29,855 nucleotides of DNA, from assembly GCA_002402545.1 (NCBI GenBank), contig DHGA01000078.1, positions 19,200 through 49,054 on the forward strand, read 5' to 3'. The notes beneath the pieces were generated by a model, which saw only the letters and a list, made by a program, of their open reading frames with translations, ran no database searches and had not been told where the DNA came from. The position numbers were made by a program, and so were the translations under genes. Below are positions 14,975 through 23,539 of the stretch, piece by piece (the first letter of the stretch is position 1; every line of letters begins with the position of its first letter). The stretch comes from Syntrophaceae bacterium UBA4810. GTDB lineage: Bacteria; Desulfobacterota; Syntrophia; Syntrophales; Smithellaceae.

Positions 14975-16753
14975 ATGACGCTAGAAATGCTGATTGTGCT
15001 GGGTGTAATTGTTCTTGCCGTAGTTCTATTCGCGTCCGAAAAGCTGCCTGTTGATCTGACGGCCATAATAGTTATGGCTATTCTGCTTTTAACGGGAATA
15101 TTATCACCCAGAGAAGGTCTTTCCGGTTTCAGCAACACGGCAACAGTTACCGTGGCGGCAATGTTCATCTTAAGCGCGGCGCTGCAGAAAACAGGTTCCG
15201 TTAATTACCTGGGAGCTTTGTCGTCCAAAGTTTTTGGCTTCAATTTCTGGGTCGGCCTTATCTCAACAATGATTATTGTCGGCGTTATTTCAGCGTTTGT
15301 GAACAATACACCGGTTATCGCCGTTTTTATTCCGATTTTGCTGGGCGTGTCTGCTAAGTGTAAAATTAGTTTATCCAAGCTTTTAATGCCGATTTCATTC
15401 GCTTCGATGTTCGGCGGTGTATGCACGCTCATTGGTACATCTACCAACTTACTTGTCAGTTCTATCGCGGTTCAACATGGCCTACCCGCTTTGAACATGT
15501 TTGAATTCACAAAAATGGGGCTTGTTTTTTTCGCTGTAGGTATAATTTACATGGCTCTTTTCGGCGTAAGAATTATTCCGGATAGATCTGCTGATGGAGA
15601 GCTGATAGATAAATATCAAATGCATGATTATATAACGGATATTATTCTAATGCCTAACGCAAAATCAATTGGGATGAGAGTGGCTGATTCCCCCTTGGTG
15701 AAAGAGCTGGAAATAGATATCTTGGAAGTGATCCGTAACGGCCAGCGTTTGTTGGTTCCCGTGTCGGATATTGTGCTGCAGGAAAATGATTTATTGCGTG
15801 TCCGCTGCGATATTAAACAATTGCAGGAATTAAAAGATAGAGTTGGTGTTCAGATGAAGACCGATTGCGAACTGCATGAAAAAGATTTTCAGTGTGAAGC
15901 CCTGGTGCTTACAGAAGTGGTGATCGCGCCTAATTCTCGGCTTATTGGTAAGACTATAAAGTCTTCTTATTTTCGCAATGTTTTCCGCGCAACGGCCTTG
16001 GCGTTAAGACACAGAGGTCAATTATATAACACCGGGTTTGCCGATACTCCTCTCAATGCCGGCGATGCCATATTGGTTGAGGCGCGCAAGGAAAATTATA
16101 ACGCTCTCAAAAACAATAAAAACTTCGTTATTGTGTCAGATATTGAGACACCCCAGTATCGCAAAGACAAAATCATTCCTGCCCTGCTAATCATTGCCGG
16201 AGTTATAATTACGGCGACGCTTGGTATATTGCCGATCATGGTTGGAGCGATTATTGGGGCAGTGCTCTTGGTTATGGTAGGATGTATTACATTGGAAGAA
16301 GCTTACGATTCTATCGATTGGAAAGTGATTTTTCTTTTAGGCGGCATTATTTCTCTTGGCGTGGCGCTGGAAAAAACAGGCGCGGCCATGTATATATCAG
16401 ACAGGATGATAAAGTATTTGGGGCCAATAGGGCCGGTGGCCATTGTTGCAGCGCTTTATATTATGACCTCACTTTTGACAGAAACCATGTCAAATAATGC
16501 CACCGCTGTTTTACTCACTCCCATTGCCATAGCCGCCGCCACCGCAATGGGAGTGAGCCCCAAACCGTTTTTAATGGCGGTTGCTTTTGCCGCTTCCGCC
16601 AGTTTCATGACGCCTGTCGGCTATCAAACCAACACAATGATTTATGGAGTGGGGCAGTACAGGTTTTTGGATTTTATAAAAGTGGGAACACCTTTAAACT
16701 TGATTTTTTTGGTTCTCGCGACTATCTTAATACCTGTATTTTTTCCGTTTTAG
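14975..16753 (+). CDS. SLC13/DASS-type permease with two internal RCK_C (TrkA_C) domains
   Basis: The 592-residue membrane protein has two halves of transmembrane helices around a soluble insert. The N-terminal half contains SAFVNNTPVIAVFIPI and LIGTSTNLLVSS, and the C-terminal half ETMSNNATAVLLTPIA and SASFMTPVGYQTNTM. These are the paired SNNT/P-type substrate and sodium sites of the divalent anion:sodium symporter family. The insert, about 215-385, reads as two RCK_C domains (VRCDIKQLQELKDRV; APNSRLIGKTIKSSYFRN...GDAILVEARKENY). The usual substrates are dicarboxylates or sulfate; the actual one cannot be read. An MscS channel gene follows after 9 bp, so the two are probably co-expressed. 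Confidence 0.9.
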   Translation: MTLEMLIVLGVIVLAVVLFASEKLPVDLTAIIVMAILLLTGILSPREGLSGFSNTATVTVAAMFILSAALQKTGSVNYLGALSSKVFGFNFWVGLISTMIIVGVISAFVNNTPVIAVFIPILLGVSAKCKISLSKLLMPISFASMFGGVCTLIGTSTNLLVSSIAVQHGLPALNMFEFTKMGLVFFAVGIIYMALFGVRIIPDRSADGELIDKYQMHDYITDIILMPNAKSIGMRVADSPLVKELEIDILEVIRNGQRLLVPVSDIVLQENDLLRVRCDIKQLQELKDRVGVQMKTDCELHEKDFQCEALVLTEVVIAPNSRLIGKTIKSSYFRNVFRATALALRHRGQLYNTGFADTPLNAGDAILVEARKENYNALKNNKNFVIVSDIETPQYRKDKIIPALLIIAGVIITATLGILPIMVGAIIGAVLLVMVGCITLEEAYDSIDWKVIFLLGGIISLGVALEKTGAAMYISDRMIKYLGPIGPVAIVAALYIMTSLLTETMSNNATAVLLTPIAIAAATAMGVSPKPFLMAVAFAASASFMTPVGYQTNTMIYGVGQYRFLDFIKVGTPLNLIFLVLATILIPVFFPF

Positions 16754-16762
16754 GAGATTATT

Positions 16763-17626
16763 GTGGATACAATAGCCACTTTCACGAAGAAAATAATGGA
16801 ATCATTGAAAATTCCCCTTTTTAATATGGGCGATTCGCCTTTTACCGTCCTGACTCTTGTTTATCTTGTTTTCGCGACATTGCTCTTGTTTTATCTGGCG
16901 TCAAAAATAAATAAAATTTTAACACATCGGCTATTAGCGAGAAGCCGCATTGATTATGGCGTGCGTGCCGCCGTCGGTTCCATTATGAAATATGTGGTGT
17001 TGACTATTGGCTTTATTATTATTTTGCAGACAGCTGGTATCAATTTAAGCAGTCTCACTATATTGTTTGGAGCGCTGGGTATAGGTATTGGTTTTGGTTT
17101 GCAGAATGTAATTAATAATTTTGTCAGCGGATTAATCATTCTTTTTGAAAGGCCGATAAAGGTAGGAGACAGAATAGAAGTGGCGGGTGTTGCCGGAGAT
17201 GTAATAGATATTTCCATGCGCGCGACCACGATTGTAACTAATGACAACATTTCAATTATCGTTCCGAATTCACAATTTATTTCTGAAACGGTTATCAACT
17301 GGAGTCACACTGATCGCAATGTCCGTTTTAATTATCCCGTGGGCGTGTCTTATAAGGAGGATCCTCAGGTTGTGAAAAAAGTTCTTCTTGAAGTTGCTCT
17401 TGATAACCCGGGTGTGCTGAAAGAACCCAAACCGGACGTTCTTTTTACAGAATATGCGGAAAGCGCCATAATGTTTAACCTGCGGGTCTGGACGCGCGAA
17501 TACATAAACCGCCCGGGCGTCCTGAAAAGCCAACTTTATTATGAAATATCCCGTCGTTTCAGAGAAGAAGGCATAGAAATTCCATTCCCACAAAGCGATA
17601 TCCACATAAAAGAAATGCCAAAATAA
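16763..17626 (+). CDS. MscS-family mechanosensitive channel
   Basis: This 287-residue protein starts at GTG 16763 with TAGGAG eight bases upstream. Three hydrophobic helices are visible: about 27-48, 68-92 and the pore-lining TM3 near 95-118 (FGALGIGIGFGLQNVINNFVSG), rich in Gly and Ala as in MscS. The beta domain follows (FERPIKVGDRIEVAGVAGDVIDI), with TTIVTNDNISIIVPNSQF and a C-terminal alpha/beta domain. Length matches E. coli MscS (286). It relieves turgor on osmotic downshock. It lies 9 bp after the SLC13-type permease, suggesting a joint solute-uptake and release unit. Confidence 0.93.
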   Translation: MDTIATFTKKIMESLKIPLFNMGDSPFTVLTLVYLVFATLLLFYLASKINKILTHRLLARSRIDYGVRAAVGSIMKYVVLTIGFIIILQTAGINLSSLTILFGALGIGIGFGLQNVINNFVSGLIILFERPIKVGDRIEVAGVAGDVIDISMRATTIVTNDNISIIVPNSQFISETVINWSHTDRNVRFNYPVGVSYKEDPQVVKKVLLEVALDNPGVLKEPKPDVLFTEYAESAIMFNLRVWTREYINRPGVLKSQLYYEISRRFREEGIEIPFPQSDIHIKEMPK

Positions 17627-17684
17627 TTATGGATATATCAATTATTGCTGATGGGATGGGCGATGGGTTACCCCTAAGTCCCCT

Positions 17685-18572
17685 TCAATTTCTGATACAG
17701 CGAATAGCAAAACGATTATCTTCTTGGGGATCGGCTCTATACCAGTCAACCCTGCCGCTACTGCATGGCAACGCAGGCACCCACACTTTGTCTTTTTCGA
17801 ACAATGAAGAACTCTTCTTTAATGAACAACTCCACCAAATAATGTGAGAACGAGAGTCTTCCTTTCGGTGGAAAACTGCACCAAAACCACTCTGGTTCGT
17901 TCCAACGCAGCTATGTTCCTCAACACGCGTGCTTTTCATTTTGTTGCCCGGCTCGCTTCCCAAGTTGCTGATTAATGTTTCCCATTCCGCCTTGGTGGGC
18001 AGATGCCAGCCCGGGGGGCAGGCATTATTGGCCGCCTCCCACTCATACAGATATCCATAAATTTTTGCGTTGTTTTCATCATTGTTATACGCCCAGGAAC
18101 CTTTCTGGGTTTTGTATGCCAGATTTTCCGCCATCCATACCTGATTTCCTATCTTTACCGTTTTGTAAATCTTTCCGTCCCGTGGATCGGTAAATTTTCC
18201 GTATTTGTCACCTATCTGTTCCTTCTTGTAATCCAGTTTATTGATCAGTGTTCTGACCGCTTCCGCATCTTTAGCATTCGGGGCGAGGAGAAGATATCGT
18301 CTCAAGTTCTCCATCGCCTCACTGTACATGCCGGCTTTATCCTGGATTAATCCCAAATTATAATACACATCAGGCCAATGGGGAGATAAAGACTTTGCCT
18401 TTTCAAATTCGGCTATTGCCTTTTCATAATCGGCAGGGGTCTTTGCCATCTCCACCGCCGCCATGCCGCGGTCAAAATACCGCCGGGCTTCATCGGATAC
18501 TTTTTGGCCGAAAGACGACCCGACTGCGCACAGCAGCATCAAAACATTAACCACATAAATTGTTTTTCTCAT
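17685..18572 (-). CDS. Secreted TPR protein with FISUMP (Fibrobacter succinogenes major paralogous) domain
   Basis: The 295-residue product has a signal peptide (MRKTIYVVNVLMLLCAVGSSFGQ), one or two TPR units (about 45-100: AIAEFEKAKSLSPHWPDVYY) and a C-terminal FISUMP/TIGR02145 domain. Its landmarks are DPRDGKIYKTVKIGNQVWMA (129-148), AENLAYKT, CPPGWHLPTKAEWETL (185-200), WWSCS and FAIRCIRN at the end. The domain is related to formylglycine-generating/C-type-lectin-like folds and is found in extracytoplasmic proteins of unknown function. RBS GAGGG precedes the ATG. The gene lies 19 bp after a second secreted-protein gene, and they probably form a two-gene operon. It converges on the MscS gene. 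Confidence 0.87.
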   Translation of the reverse strand: MRKTIYVVNVLMLLCAVGSSFGQKVSDEARRYFDRGMAAVEMAKTPADYEKAIAEFEKAKSLSPHWPDVYYNLGLIQDKAGMYSEAMENLRRYLLLAPNAKDAEAVRTLINKLDYKKEQIGDKYGKFTDPRDGKIYKTVKIGNQVWMAENLAYKTQKGSWAYNNDENNAKIYGYLYEWEAANNACPPGWHLPTKAEWETLISNLGSEPGNKMKSTRVEEHSCVGTNQSGFGAVFHRKEDSRSHIIWWSCSLKKSSSLFEKDKVWVPALPCSSGRVDWYRADPQEDNRFAIRCIRN

Positions 18573-18591
18573 TTCTTTCCCTCGTTTTATA

Positions 18592-19692
18592 TTATTTTGC
18601 GGTTTTAGCAGCGCTAAGCACTTTATTATAACGCTGCTTCAGTTCTTCATATTTCTTTCTTTTCTTGTCCGCGCTGATAATAAGTTTTTCGGCATTCTGC
18701 TCCAGCGTCTTTACTCTTGCCATCAGCGCGTCGTACTCTGCATTGATCTTAAAGTATTGAGCCTTTAACTTTTCTTTTTCCGCTTCATTTGTAGCCTTTA
18801 AAAGCTTGCTTGTGATTTTCTCTGCATTGTCCCGGTTTGCCTTGGCTTGTGCTTTTGTTTTTTCAATGGCCTCTCTTGTTTTTACAAGCTCTTTGTCTGT
18901 TTCAATAATTTCAGATACCAATGCCTCTGTTTCTTTGATAATACGGTCACGGGCCTTTATCTGTTTGTCTGTAAGTTCTTTTTCAGGAACATGCGCCGTG
19001 GGCTTTGCGTCTTTTTTTCCGGGCACAAACTCACTCAGATTACGGGCTGTTTCAGGAGAATCTTTTTTCGCATATTGAGCCGCCTTTTCCGAAGAACTCT
19101 CAATCGACTTCAGTTGTGTTAGGGCGTCGCCGCTGTTTCCCTTTCCGCTTGCTTCCGCGTAAGTTTTAAGCTGAAGCCCGTCGGAATCCGCGGAGGATGT
19201 TTTAAGCGCATGGCTTTGATCCTGAGTCCCCTTGAAACTGCCGAGAAGGTTTTTATTTCCCCTTTGAAACACAAGCCATTCCTCAATAGCCTTCTGTTTT
19301 TGCTGTTCCTCCAGTATCTTCTTCACTGCTTTTTGCTTAGCTATCTCGTTTTGCCCCGATGTACCGGTGGAAGGCGAAAAAATGCTTTGAAAAAGAGTGC
19401 CCATGATGCCATGCATCATCTGCATCTGAAAGTCCTGCTTGCTGCTGTAGCCCCCTGTGTAAGGAACGGATTGTTTTCCAACAGGCACACAACCGCCGCA
19501 GCCGACACATTTATAAGTTTTACCATTGTAGACTTTGCTGTATTGTTTCCCCTTTTGATAATAACTTCCGTCGGGCCAGGAATCACCCACGCATGAGGCG
19601 ATCGGTTTGGTGGGTTGCGCAAAAACCGTCCAAGGGAGGACGAGCACAGTTAAAAGAAACAACATACGAAAGCCAATCATTTTTTTCTTCAT
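18592..19692 (-). CDS. Secreted coiled-coil protein with CxxCxxC motif, function unknown
   Basis: The chosen start at 19692 gives 366 residues beginning MKKKMIGFRMLFLLTVLVLP, a clear signal peptide cleaved near FAQ. The frame is open upstream to 19782, but that would bury the signal peptide, and AGGGAGGG lies seven bases before 19692. After cleavage come C34 and C62/C65/C68 (CVGCGGC), which could bind metal or form disulfides. A Gln- and Met-rich region follows (MQMMHGIMG). From about residue 260 to the end there is a strongly charged coiled coil (ELVKTREAIEKTKAQAKANR). I recognise no family. It sits first in an operon with the TPR-FISUMP protein, so the two may work together at the envelope. 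Confidence 0.75.
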   Translation of the reverse strand: MKKKMIGFRMLFLLTVLVLPWTVFAQPTKPIASCVGDSWPDGSYYQKGKQYSKVYNGKTYKCVGCGGCVPVGKQSVPYTGGYSSKQDFQMQMMHGIMGTLFQSIFSPSTGTSGQNEIAKQKAVKKILEEQQKQKAIEEWLVFQRGNKNLLGSFKGTQDQSHALKTSSADSDGLQLKTYAEASGKGNSGDALTQLKSIESSSEKAAQYAKKDSPETARNLSEFVPGKKDAKPTAHVPEKELTDKQIKARDRIIKETEALVSEIIETDKELVKTREAIEKTKAQAKANRDNAEKITSKLLKATNEAEKEKLKAQYFKINAEYDALMARVKTLEQNAEKLIISADKKRKKYEELKQRYNKVLSAAKTAK

Positions 19693-19698
19693 AAAAGT

Positions 19699-19706
19699 CC
19701 CTCCCT
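19699..19706 (-). promoter_or_regulatory. Ribosome binding site deciding the 19692 start
   Basis: On the minus strand AGGGAGGG lies about seven bases before the ATG at 19692, a near-perfect Shine-Dalgarno sequence. It places translation at the signal peptide rather than at the upstream in-frame ATG at 19782. Confidence 0.7.
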
Positions 19707-19756
19707 GACATTCATTCAAAACTTGAGTTGATAAGAGTTTATTTTTTGGGAGGCTG

Positions 19757-19784
19757 AGTATATAAGCCGGTGACTTGCGCACAA
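19757..19784 (-). promoter_or_regulatory. Possible promoter for the secreted-protein operon
   Basis: On the minus strand TTGTGC (19784-19779) and TATACT (19762-19757) are 16 bp apart. The start site would fall about 55-60 bases upstream of the 19692 ATG, further support for that start. The -10 box is good and the -35 is weak. Confidence 0.4.
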
Positions 19785-19881
19785 TTGGTTTCAGGTCTTG
19801 AAATATCAGTTTCTTGCTGATCGTAGAATAATGAATCTTTAGGAAATTATCAAGGTCTTTTAATCGACAATCATCTTTTAA

Positions 19882-19899
19882 TTAAGGGAACGCCCTTAA
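19882..19899 (-). terminator. Hairpin after purD, possible terminator
   Basis: TTAAGGG-AACG-CCCTTAA is a perfect 7-bp inverted repeat with a 4-base loop, 10 bases beyond the purD stop. On the minus strand it is followed by TTAAAAGATG rather than a clean T-run, so it may be a weak terminator or only an mRNA-end stabilising hairpin. Confidence 0.35.
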
Positions 19900-19908
19900 G
19901 TTTCCAAA

Positions 19909-21237
19909 TTATTCTTTTCGTATCTTACTCATATGATCAATACGTTTCTGAATCAGCGCATCTGTGCCGATATCTTCGCGGTAGTCGACGTGGCCTTTGA
20001 CGGCTTTAACGCCTTCGGAGGTAATATTTCTTGCTTCCTCTAATGTGTCAGCAATACCGACTATGCCGATAGCACGCGACGAACTTAAATAAAGCCCGTC
20101 ATCTTTTTTATCCACGGAAGAATAATAAAGCCTTGCTTTCCCAACGTTACCCACTTCAATCTTTGCCTTGGAAGAGGCGGCATCGGGGTGATCGGCAGGC
20201 AGGCCGTAGCCTTTGGGGACAACATATTTGCAGACAGTCGCTTTGTGTTCAAATTCGATTTTCAGTTTATCAAGCGTGCCGTCAATGATGTGCTTGCAGA
20301 TTTCCACAAAATCAGTTTTTAGAAGCGGCAGGATATTCATTGCTTCAGGATCGCCAAAACGCGCGTTATATTCCAAAAGTTTCACGCCGTCTTTTGTGGC
20401 GATAAAGCCGCCGTACATAACTCCTTTGTATGGAATGCCTGTTTCTTTTAAAAGCGCCGCTGCTACCTGGCGGGTAATTTCGAGTCCTGCTTCGATATCT
20501 GATGATTTTAAAAACGGCATGGAATGATCAGGTAGAGAAAAAGAACCCATGCCGCCGGTGTTGGGGCCGCGATCTCCGTCAAATCTTCTTTTGTGATCCT
20601 GCACCAAAGGCGTGCCAACTACGGTTTTGCCGTCGCACAGGCATTGCAGTGAAAATTCTTCGCCGTCAAACTTTTCTTCCACGATCAACGATGAACCGCC
20701 GCTGAGAATTTGCTCGCAAAGTTTTAAAGCTTCTTCTTTTATGGAGAAATGATCGCCCTGCACCAGCACGCCTTTTCCGCCGGTGAGGCCATCAGGTTTC
20801 AAAACTATGCCTTCAAGTTTATTTAGAAAAACTTCAACGCCATCCATTGATGTGAAAACTTTATATTGAGGATTTCCCAAGATATTGTATTTATTTACTA
20901 AATTACGGGTGAATGATTTGGAGGTTTCCAGCCTTGCTAAGTTCTTGGTGGGGCCAACTGCCGAAATGCCGCTTTTTGCCAATGCGTCCACCACGCCATT
21001 GTTGAGCGGATCTTCAGGGCCGATAACGGCAAAGTCAATTTTGTTCTCCTTAGCAAATGCGGTAATTGCATCAAGATCAGAGTAACTGCCGATTTTAATT
21101 TTTTCCGACAAAGAAGCGATTCCCGGATTGTTGGCTTTCATAAAAGAAAAGAGGCGCGGATTTTGTGATGAGCGCATGACGGCCTCGGCGATGGCATGCT
21201 CTCTCGCGCCGTTTCCCACTAAAAGGATATTGGGCAT
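19909..21237 (-). CDS. purD: Phosphoribosylamine-glycine ligase
   Basis: The 442-residue ATP-grasp enzyme joins 5-phosphoribosylamine and glycine to make GAR, the second step of purine synthesis. Landmarks are the N-terminal GNGAREHAIAEAVMRS, IGPEDPLNNGVVDAL (PurD fold), the ATP-grasp core from about residue 105 (GIVLKPDGLTGGKGVLV) and the metal-binding RFGDPEAMNILPLL near 308-321. It is slightly longer than E. coli PurD (429). Its N-terminus (SFMKANNPGIASL in place of the usual bacterial APGNAG type) reminds me of archaeal PurD proteins; this is from memory, not alignment. RBS AGGAG lies nine bases before the ATG. It follows the DUF4197 gene by 27 bp under the promoter at 22071-22100. Confidence 0.94.
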   Translation of the reverse strand: MPNILLVGNGAREHAIAEAVMRSSQNPRLFSFMKANNPGIASLSEKIKIGSYSDLDAITAFAKENKIDFAVIGPEDPLNNGVVDALAKSGISAVGPTKNLARLETSKSFTRNLVNKYNILGNPQYKVFTSMDGVEVFLNKLEGIVLKPDGLTGGKGVLVQGDHFSIKEEALKLCEQILSGGSSLIVEEKFDGEEFSLQCLCDGKTVVGTPLVQDHKRRFDGDRGPNTGGMGSFSLPDHSMPFLKSSDIEAGLEITRQVAAALLKETGIPYKGVMYGGFIATKDGVKLLEYNARFGDPEAMNILPLLKTDFVEICKHIIDGTLDKLKIEFEHKATVCKYVVPKGYGLPADHPDAASSKAKIEVGNVGKARLYYSSVDKKDDGLYLSSSRAIGIVGIADTLEEARNITSEGVKAVKGHVDYREDIGTDALIQKRIDHMSKIRKE

Positions 21238-21264
21238 GGTTGAAATCTCCTAAAGCAAATTCTA

Positions 21265-21981
21265 TTATTTAAAAACTTCTTTTAACAGTTCGGTCACTCT
21301 GGCGGCCGGATTGGTGCGGATTTTTGTTTCTTCTTTTCCCAGAGTATAGAATAAGCCATCCAGCGCCTTGGAAGCCACATACTGATTTACGTCAAGATTA
21401 AACACTTTTCCCACCAAGGGAAGAGCCTGTACCTTGGAATTAATAGCATCGTATTGCTGGGTAACGTTAAATTCGCTCATAGTTTTGCGTACTGCCGGCT
21501 GAAAAAGTTCCAGTAGTTTTTCGTATGTTTTTGTTTTGAGATAATCGGTTGCCGCGGTGTCACCGCCGCGTAAAATCCTATTGGCGTCATCAAAGGACAT
21601 TTCTGTGATTGCCGTAGAGAAGATATCCGCGGCCAGAGGCGCGGCCTTTTCCGCCGCCCGGTTCATGCTGAGTGTGAATTCATCCAGCTGTGGGCCAAAG
21701 CCAACTCCTCTTAAAATTCTTTCTGTTTTTCTCACTTCTTCGGGTAACAGAATCTTTACGGCCTGATTGGCGAAATATCCGTTATTTTTACCAAGGTAAG
21801 TTATAGTGTTTTTAATGCCGACGTTCAGCGCTTCTTTTAATCCCAAATCAATTTTACTTTCGGCTGGCTTGGTGCCGCTTACTGTCTCCAAGGTTCCTTT
21901 TACAACATCCCAAAGGGAAGCGTGGCCGAAGTTAAACAATGCCAAAACAAAAATAATGCTGAAAATTATCTTTTTTTTCAT
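21265..21981 (-). CDS. DUF4197 secreted protein
   Basis: The 238-residue product has a signal peptide (MKKKIIFSIIFVLALFNFGHA) and a helical mature region matching DUF4197 (GLKEALNVGIKNTITYLGKNNGYF, ILLPEEVRK, LDEFTLSMNRAAEKAAPLA, KALDGLFYTLGKEE). Members are periplasmic or envelope proteins of unknown function, common in Proteobacteria and Bacteroidetes. AGGAGG lies seven bases before the ATG. It is the first gene of an apparent operon with purD, an association with no obvious biochemical logic. The promoter at 22071-22100 lies about 80 bases upstream of the start. Confidence 0.88.
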   Translation of the reverse strand: MKKKIIFSIIFVLALFNFGHASLWDVVKGTLETVSGTKPAESKIDLGLKEALNVGIKNTITYLGKNNGYFANQAVKILLPEEVRKTERILRGVGFGPQLDEFTLSMNRAAEKAAPLAADIFSTAITEMSFDDANRILRGGDTAATDYLKTKTYEKLLELFQPAVRKTMSEFNVTQQYDAINSKVQALPLVGKVFNLDVNQYVASKALDGLFYTLGKEETKIRTNPAARVTELLKEVFK

Positions 21982-22070
21982 CTTTTATCCTCCTGATGAT
22001 ATTTGGTAAAAAAATTAAAGTATTCTGTCCGGCATCAGAGCCTTTTGCCTGTCGCAGATCGCGATGGCGA

Positions 22071-22100
22071 AGTATAAGTAGGAAAGGCCTTGGCTGTCAA
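22071..22100 (-). promoter_or_regulatory. Sigma-70 promoter for DUF4197-purD
   Basis: On the minus strand TTGACA (22100-22095, perfect) and TATACT (22076-22071) are separated by 18 bp. Transcription would begin near 22064, leaving a leader of about 80 bases. I see no recognisable riboswitch in the leader. The rest of the 22010-22268 gap holds no gene I can support. Confidence 0.65.
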
Positions 22101-22268
22101 TTGAATTGTGATTTCAAAAATATATTTTTGGCGGAAATTATTGCCAAGAACCAAGTATTCCTTTTTTCCTTTCAATCTGCTAGATTAGACACCGTAAGTT
22201 TAAGATGTCAAATGTTTGCTCGTTTACGGCAATTGCTGGTTTTTCATGAGGATATTTAAGGAATTTTT

Positions 22269-23507
22269 ATGGATTTGCGGATTAAAAGGATTAAATGGGC
22301 TTATGTTTTAATTCTATTATTGATGTTGGTCGGATGCGCTTTCGCGTTTAGCTTGGGAAACAGGGGAGAAGAGGTAATCGCGTATACCAACGCGGACGTA
22401 ACATTGCTGGTAACTTTTGTTGCGCTGGCGCTGTTTTTTTCTTTTTTATGTTCGGTTGCGGAAGCGGTACTGTTAAGCATTACGCCTTCATACATAGAAG
22501 AACTGCGCGAAAAACAGCCCCCCAAAGCTGATTTGCTGAGAAAACTCAGGCAGGAAAATGTTGATCGCTCGCTTGCGGCTATATTAACTTTAAACACGAT
22601 AGCGCATACAGTCGGCGCGACCATTGCCGGGGCTCAGGCCGCCATTGTATTCGGCAGCAAGTCACTGGGTCTTTTTTCAGCCGTAATGACTTTGATGATT
22701 TTGTACCTATCTGAAATTATTCCTAAAACAATTGGGGCGGTCTACTGGAGGAAGCTGGTTGGTGTAACAGCTGTTTTTATTAAACTATTAATTTACATCC
22801 TTGCCCCTCTGATCTGGCTATCGGAAGGTCTGACAAGGTTAATCGCGCGCGGAAAAAATGTTGATGTTTTTAGCCGTTCCGAGTTTATCGCTATGGCGAA
22901 TATCGGCGAGCAAAGTGGAGAAATAGAAGAACATGAATCCAGAATTATTAGAAATTTATTTAAATTCGGTTCTCTTAGGACAGCTGATATCATGACGCCG
23001 CGCTCGGTGATTTCAGCGCTGCCGGAAAATATATCTATTAATCAGGCTGCCCAAAAAGCTATACACTCGTCATTCTCTCGCTTGCCGGTATATGGCGGGG
23101 ATCTTGACGAAATCACCGGGTTTGTACTTAAAGATGAAATTGTCGTGCGTAATGTTGAAGGACAAGGCGCTGTACCCCTGGAATCACTAAAACGGAAAAT
23201 ATTTTGTGTTCCGGAAAACATGCTGTTGTCTGATCTGCTCGAGTATTTACTCGATAATCGTCAGCATATAGCTTTGGTCGTGGATGAGTATGGCGGGACA
23301 AGGGGTTTGGTTACTCTTGAAGATGTTGTAGAAACACTCTTGGGCATGGAAATTGTCGATGAAAAAGACAGAGTGGCCGATATGCGTGTTTTGGCAAGAC
23401 AACAATGGGAGAAACGCGCCAAGTTGCTGGGAATAGATTTGGAAGCTCTGGAAAATGATAAAGATGAAGAAGATAATTCGTCTGATAGAAAACCTGTTGA
23501 TGAATAA
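22269..23507 (+). CDS. CNNM/CorC-type membrane protein with DUF21 and CBS-pair domains
   Basis: The 412-residue protein has an N-terminal hydrophobic helix followed by a DUF21 membrane region (about 45-205; LYLSEIIPKTIGAVYWRKLV is typical). A cytoplasmic CBS pair covers about 235-360, ending in VVDEYGGTRGLVTLEDVVETLLGMEIVDEKD. This is the CNNM/HlyC-CorC architecture implicated in Mg2+ and Co2+ handling. It lacks the C-terminal CorC_HlyC domain of about 80 residues, ending in an acidic tail (NDKDEEDNSSDRK). AAGGA lies seven bases before the ATG. The GlmU-like gene begins 32 bp downstream. Confidence 0.9.
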   Translation: MDLRIKRIKWAYVLILLLMLVGCAFAFSLGNRGEEVIAYTNADVTLLVTFVALALFFSFLCSVAEAVLLSITPSYIEELREKQPPKADLLRKLRQENVDRSLAAILTLNTIAHTVGATIAGAQAAIVFGSKSLGLFSAVMTLMILYLSEIIPKTIGAVYWRKLVGVTAVFIKLLIYILAPLIWLSEGLTRLIARGKNVDVFSRSEFIAMANIGEQSGEIEEHESRIIRNLFKFGSLRTADIMTPRSVISALPENISINQAAQKAIHSSFSRLPVYGGDLDEITGFVLKDEIVVRNVEGQGAVPLESLKRKIFCVPENMLLSDLLEYLLDNRQHIALVVDEYGGTRGLVTLEDVVETLLGMEIVDEKDRVADMRVLARQQWEKRAKLLGIDLEALENDKDEEDNSSDRKPVDE

Positions 23508-23539
23508 GAAAACAGCAATATAAATTATGGCGGAATAAA

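Noticed and set aside
17629..17847. A 72-codon plus-strand frame starting 3 bp after the MscS stop.
   Set aside because: It overlaps the 3' end of the TPR-FISUMP gene on the other strand, lacks recognisable features, and has no ribosome binding site.
21996..22259. An 87-codon plus-strand frame ahead of the CNNM-type gene.
   Set aside because: Its protein is Cys/Arg-rich with no family likeness, and it runs across the minus-strand promoter and leader of the DUF4197 gene.
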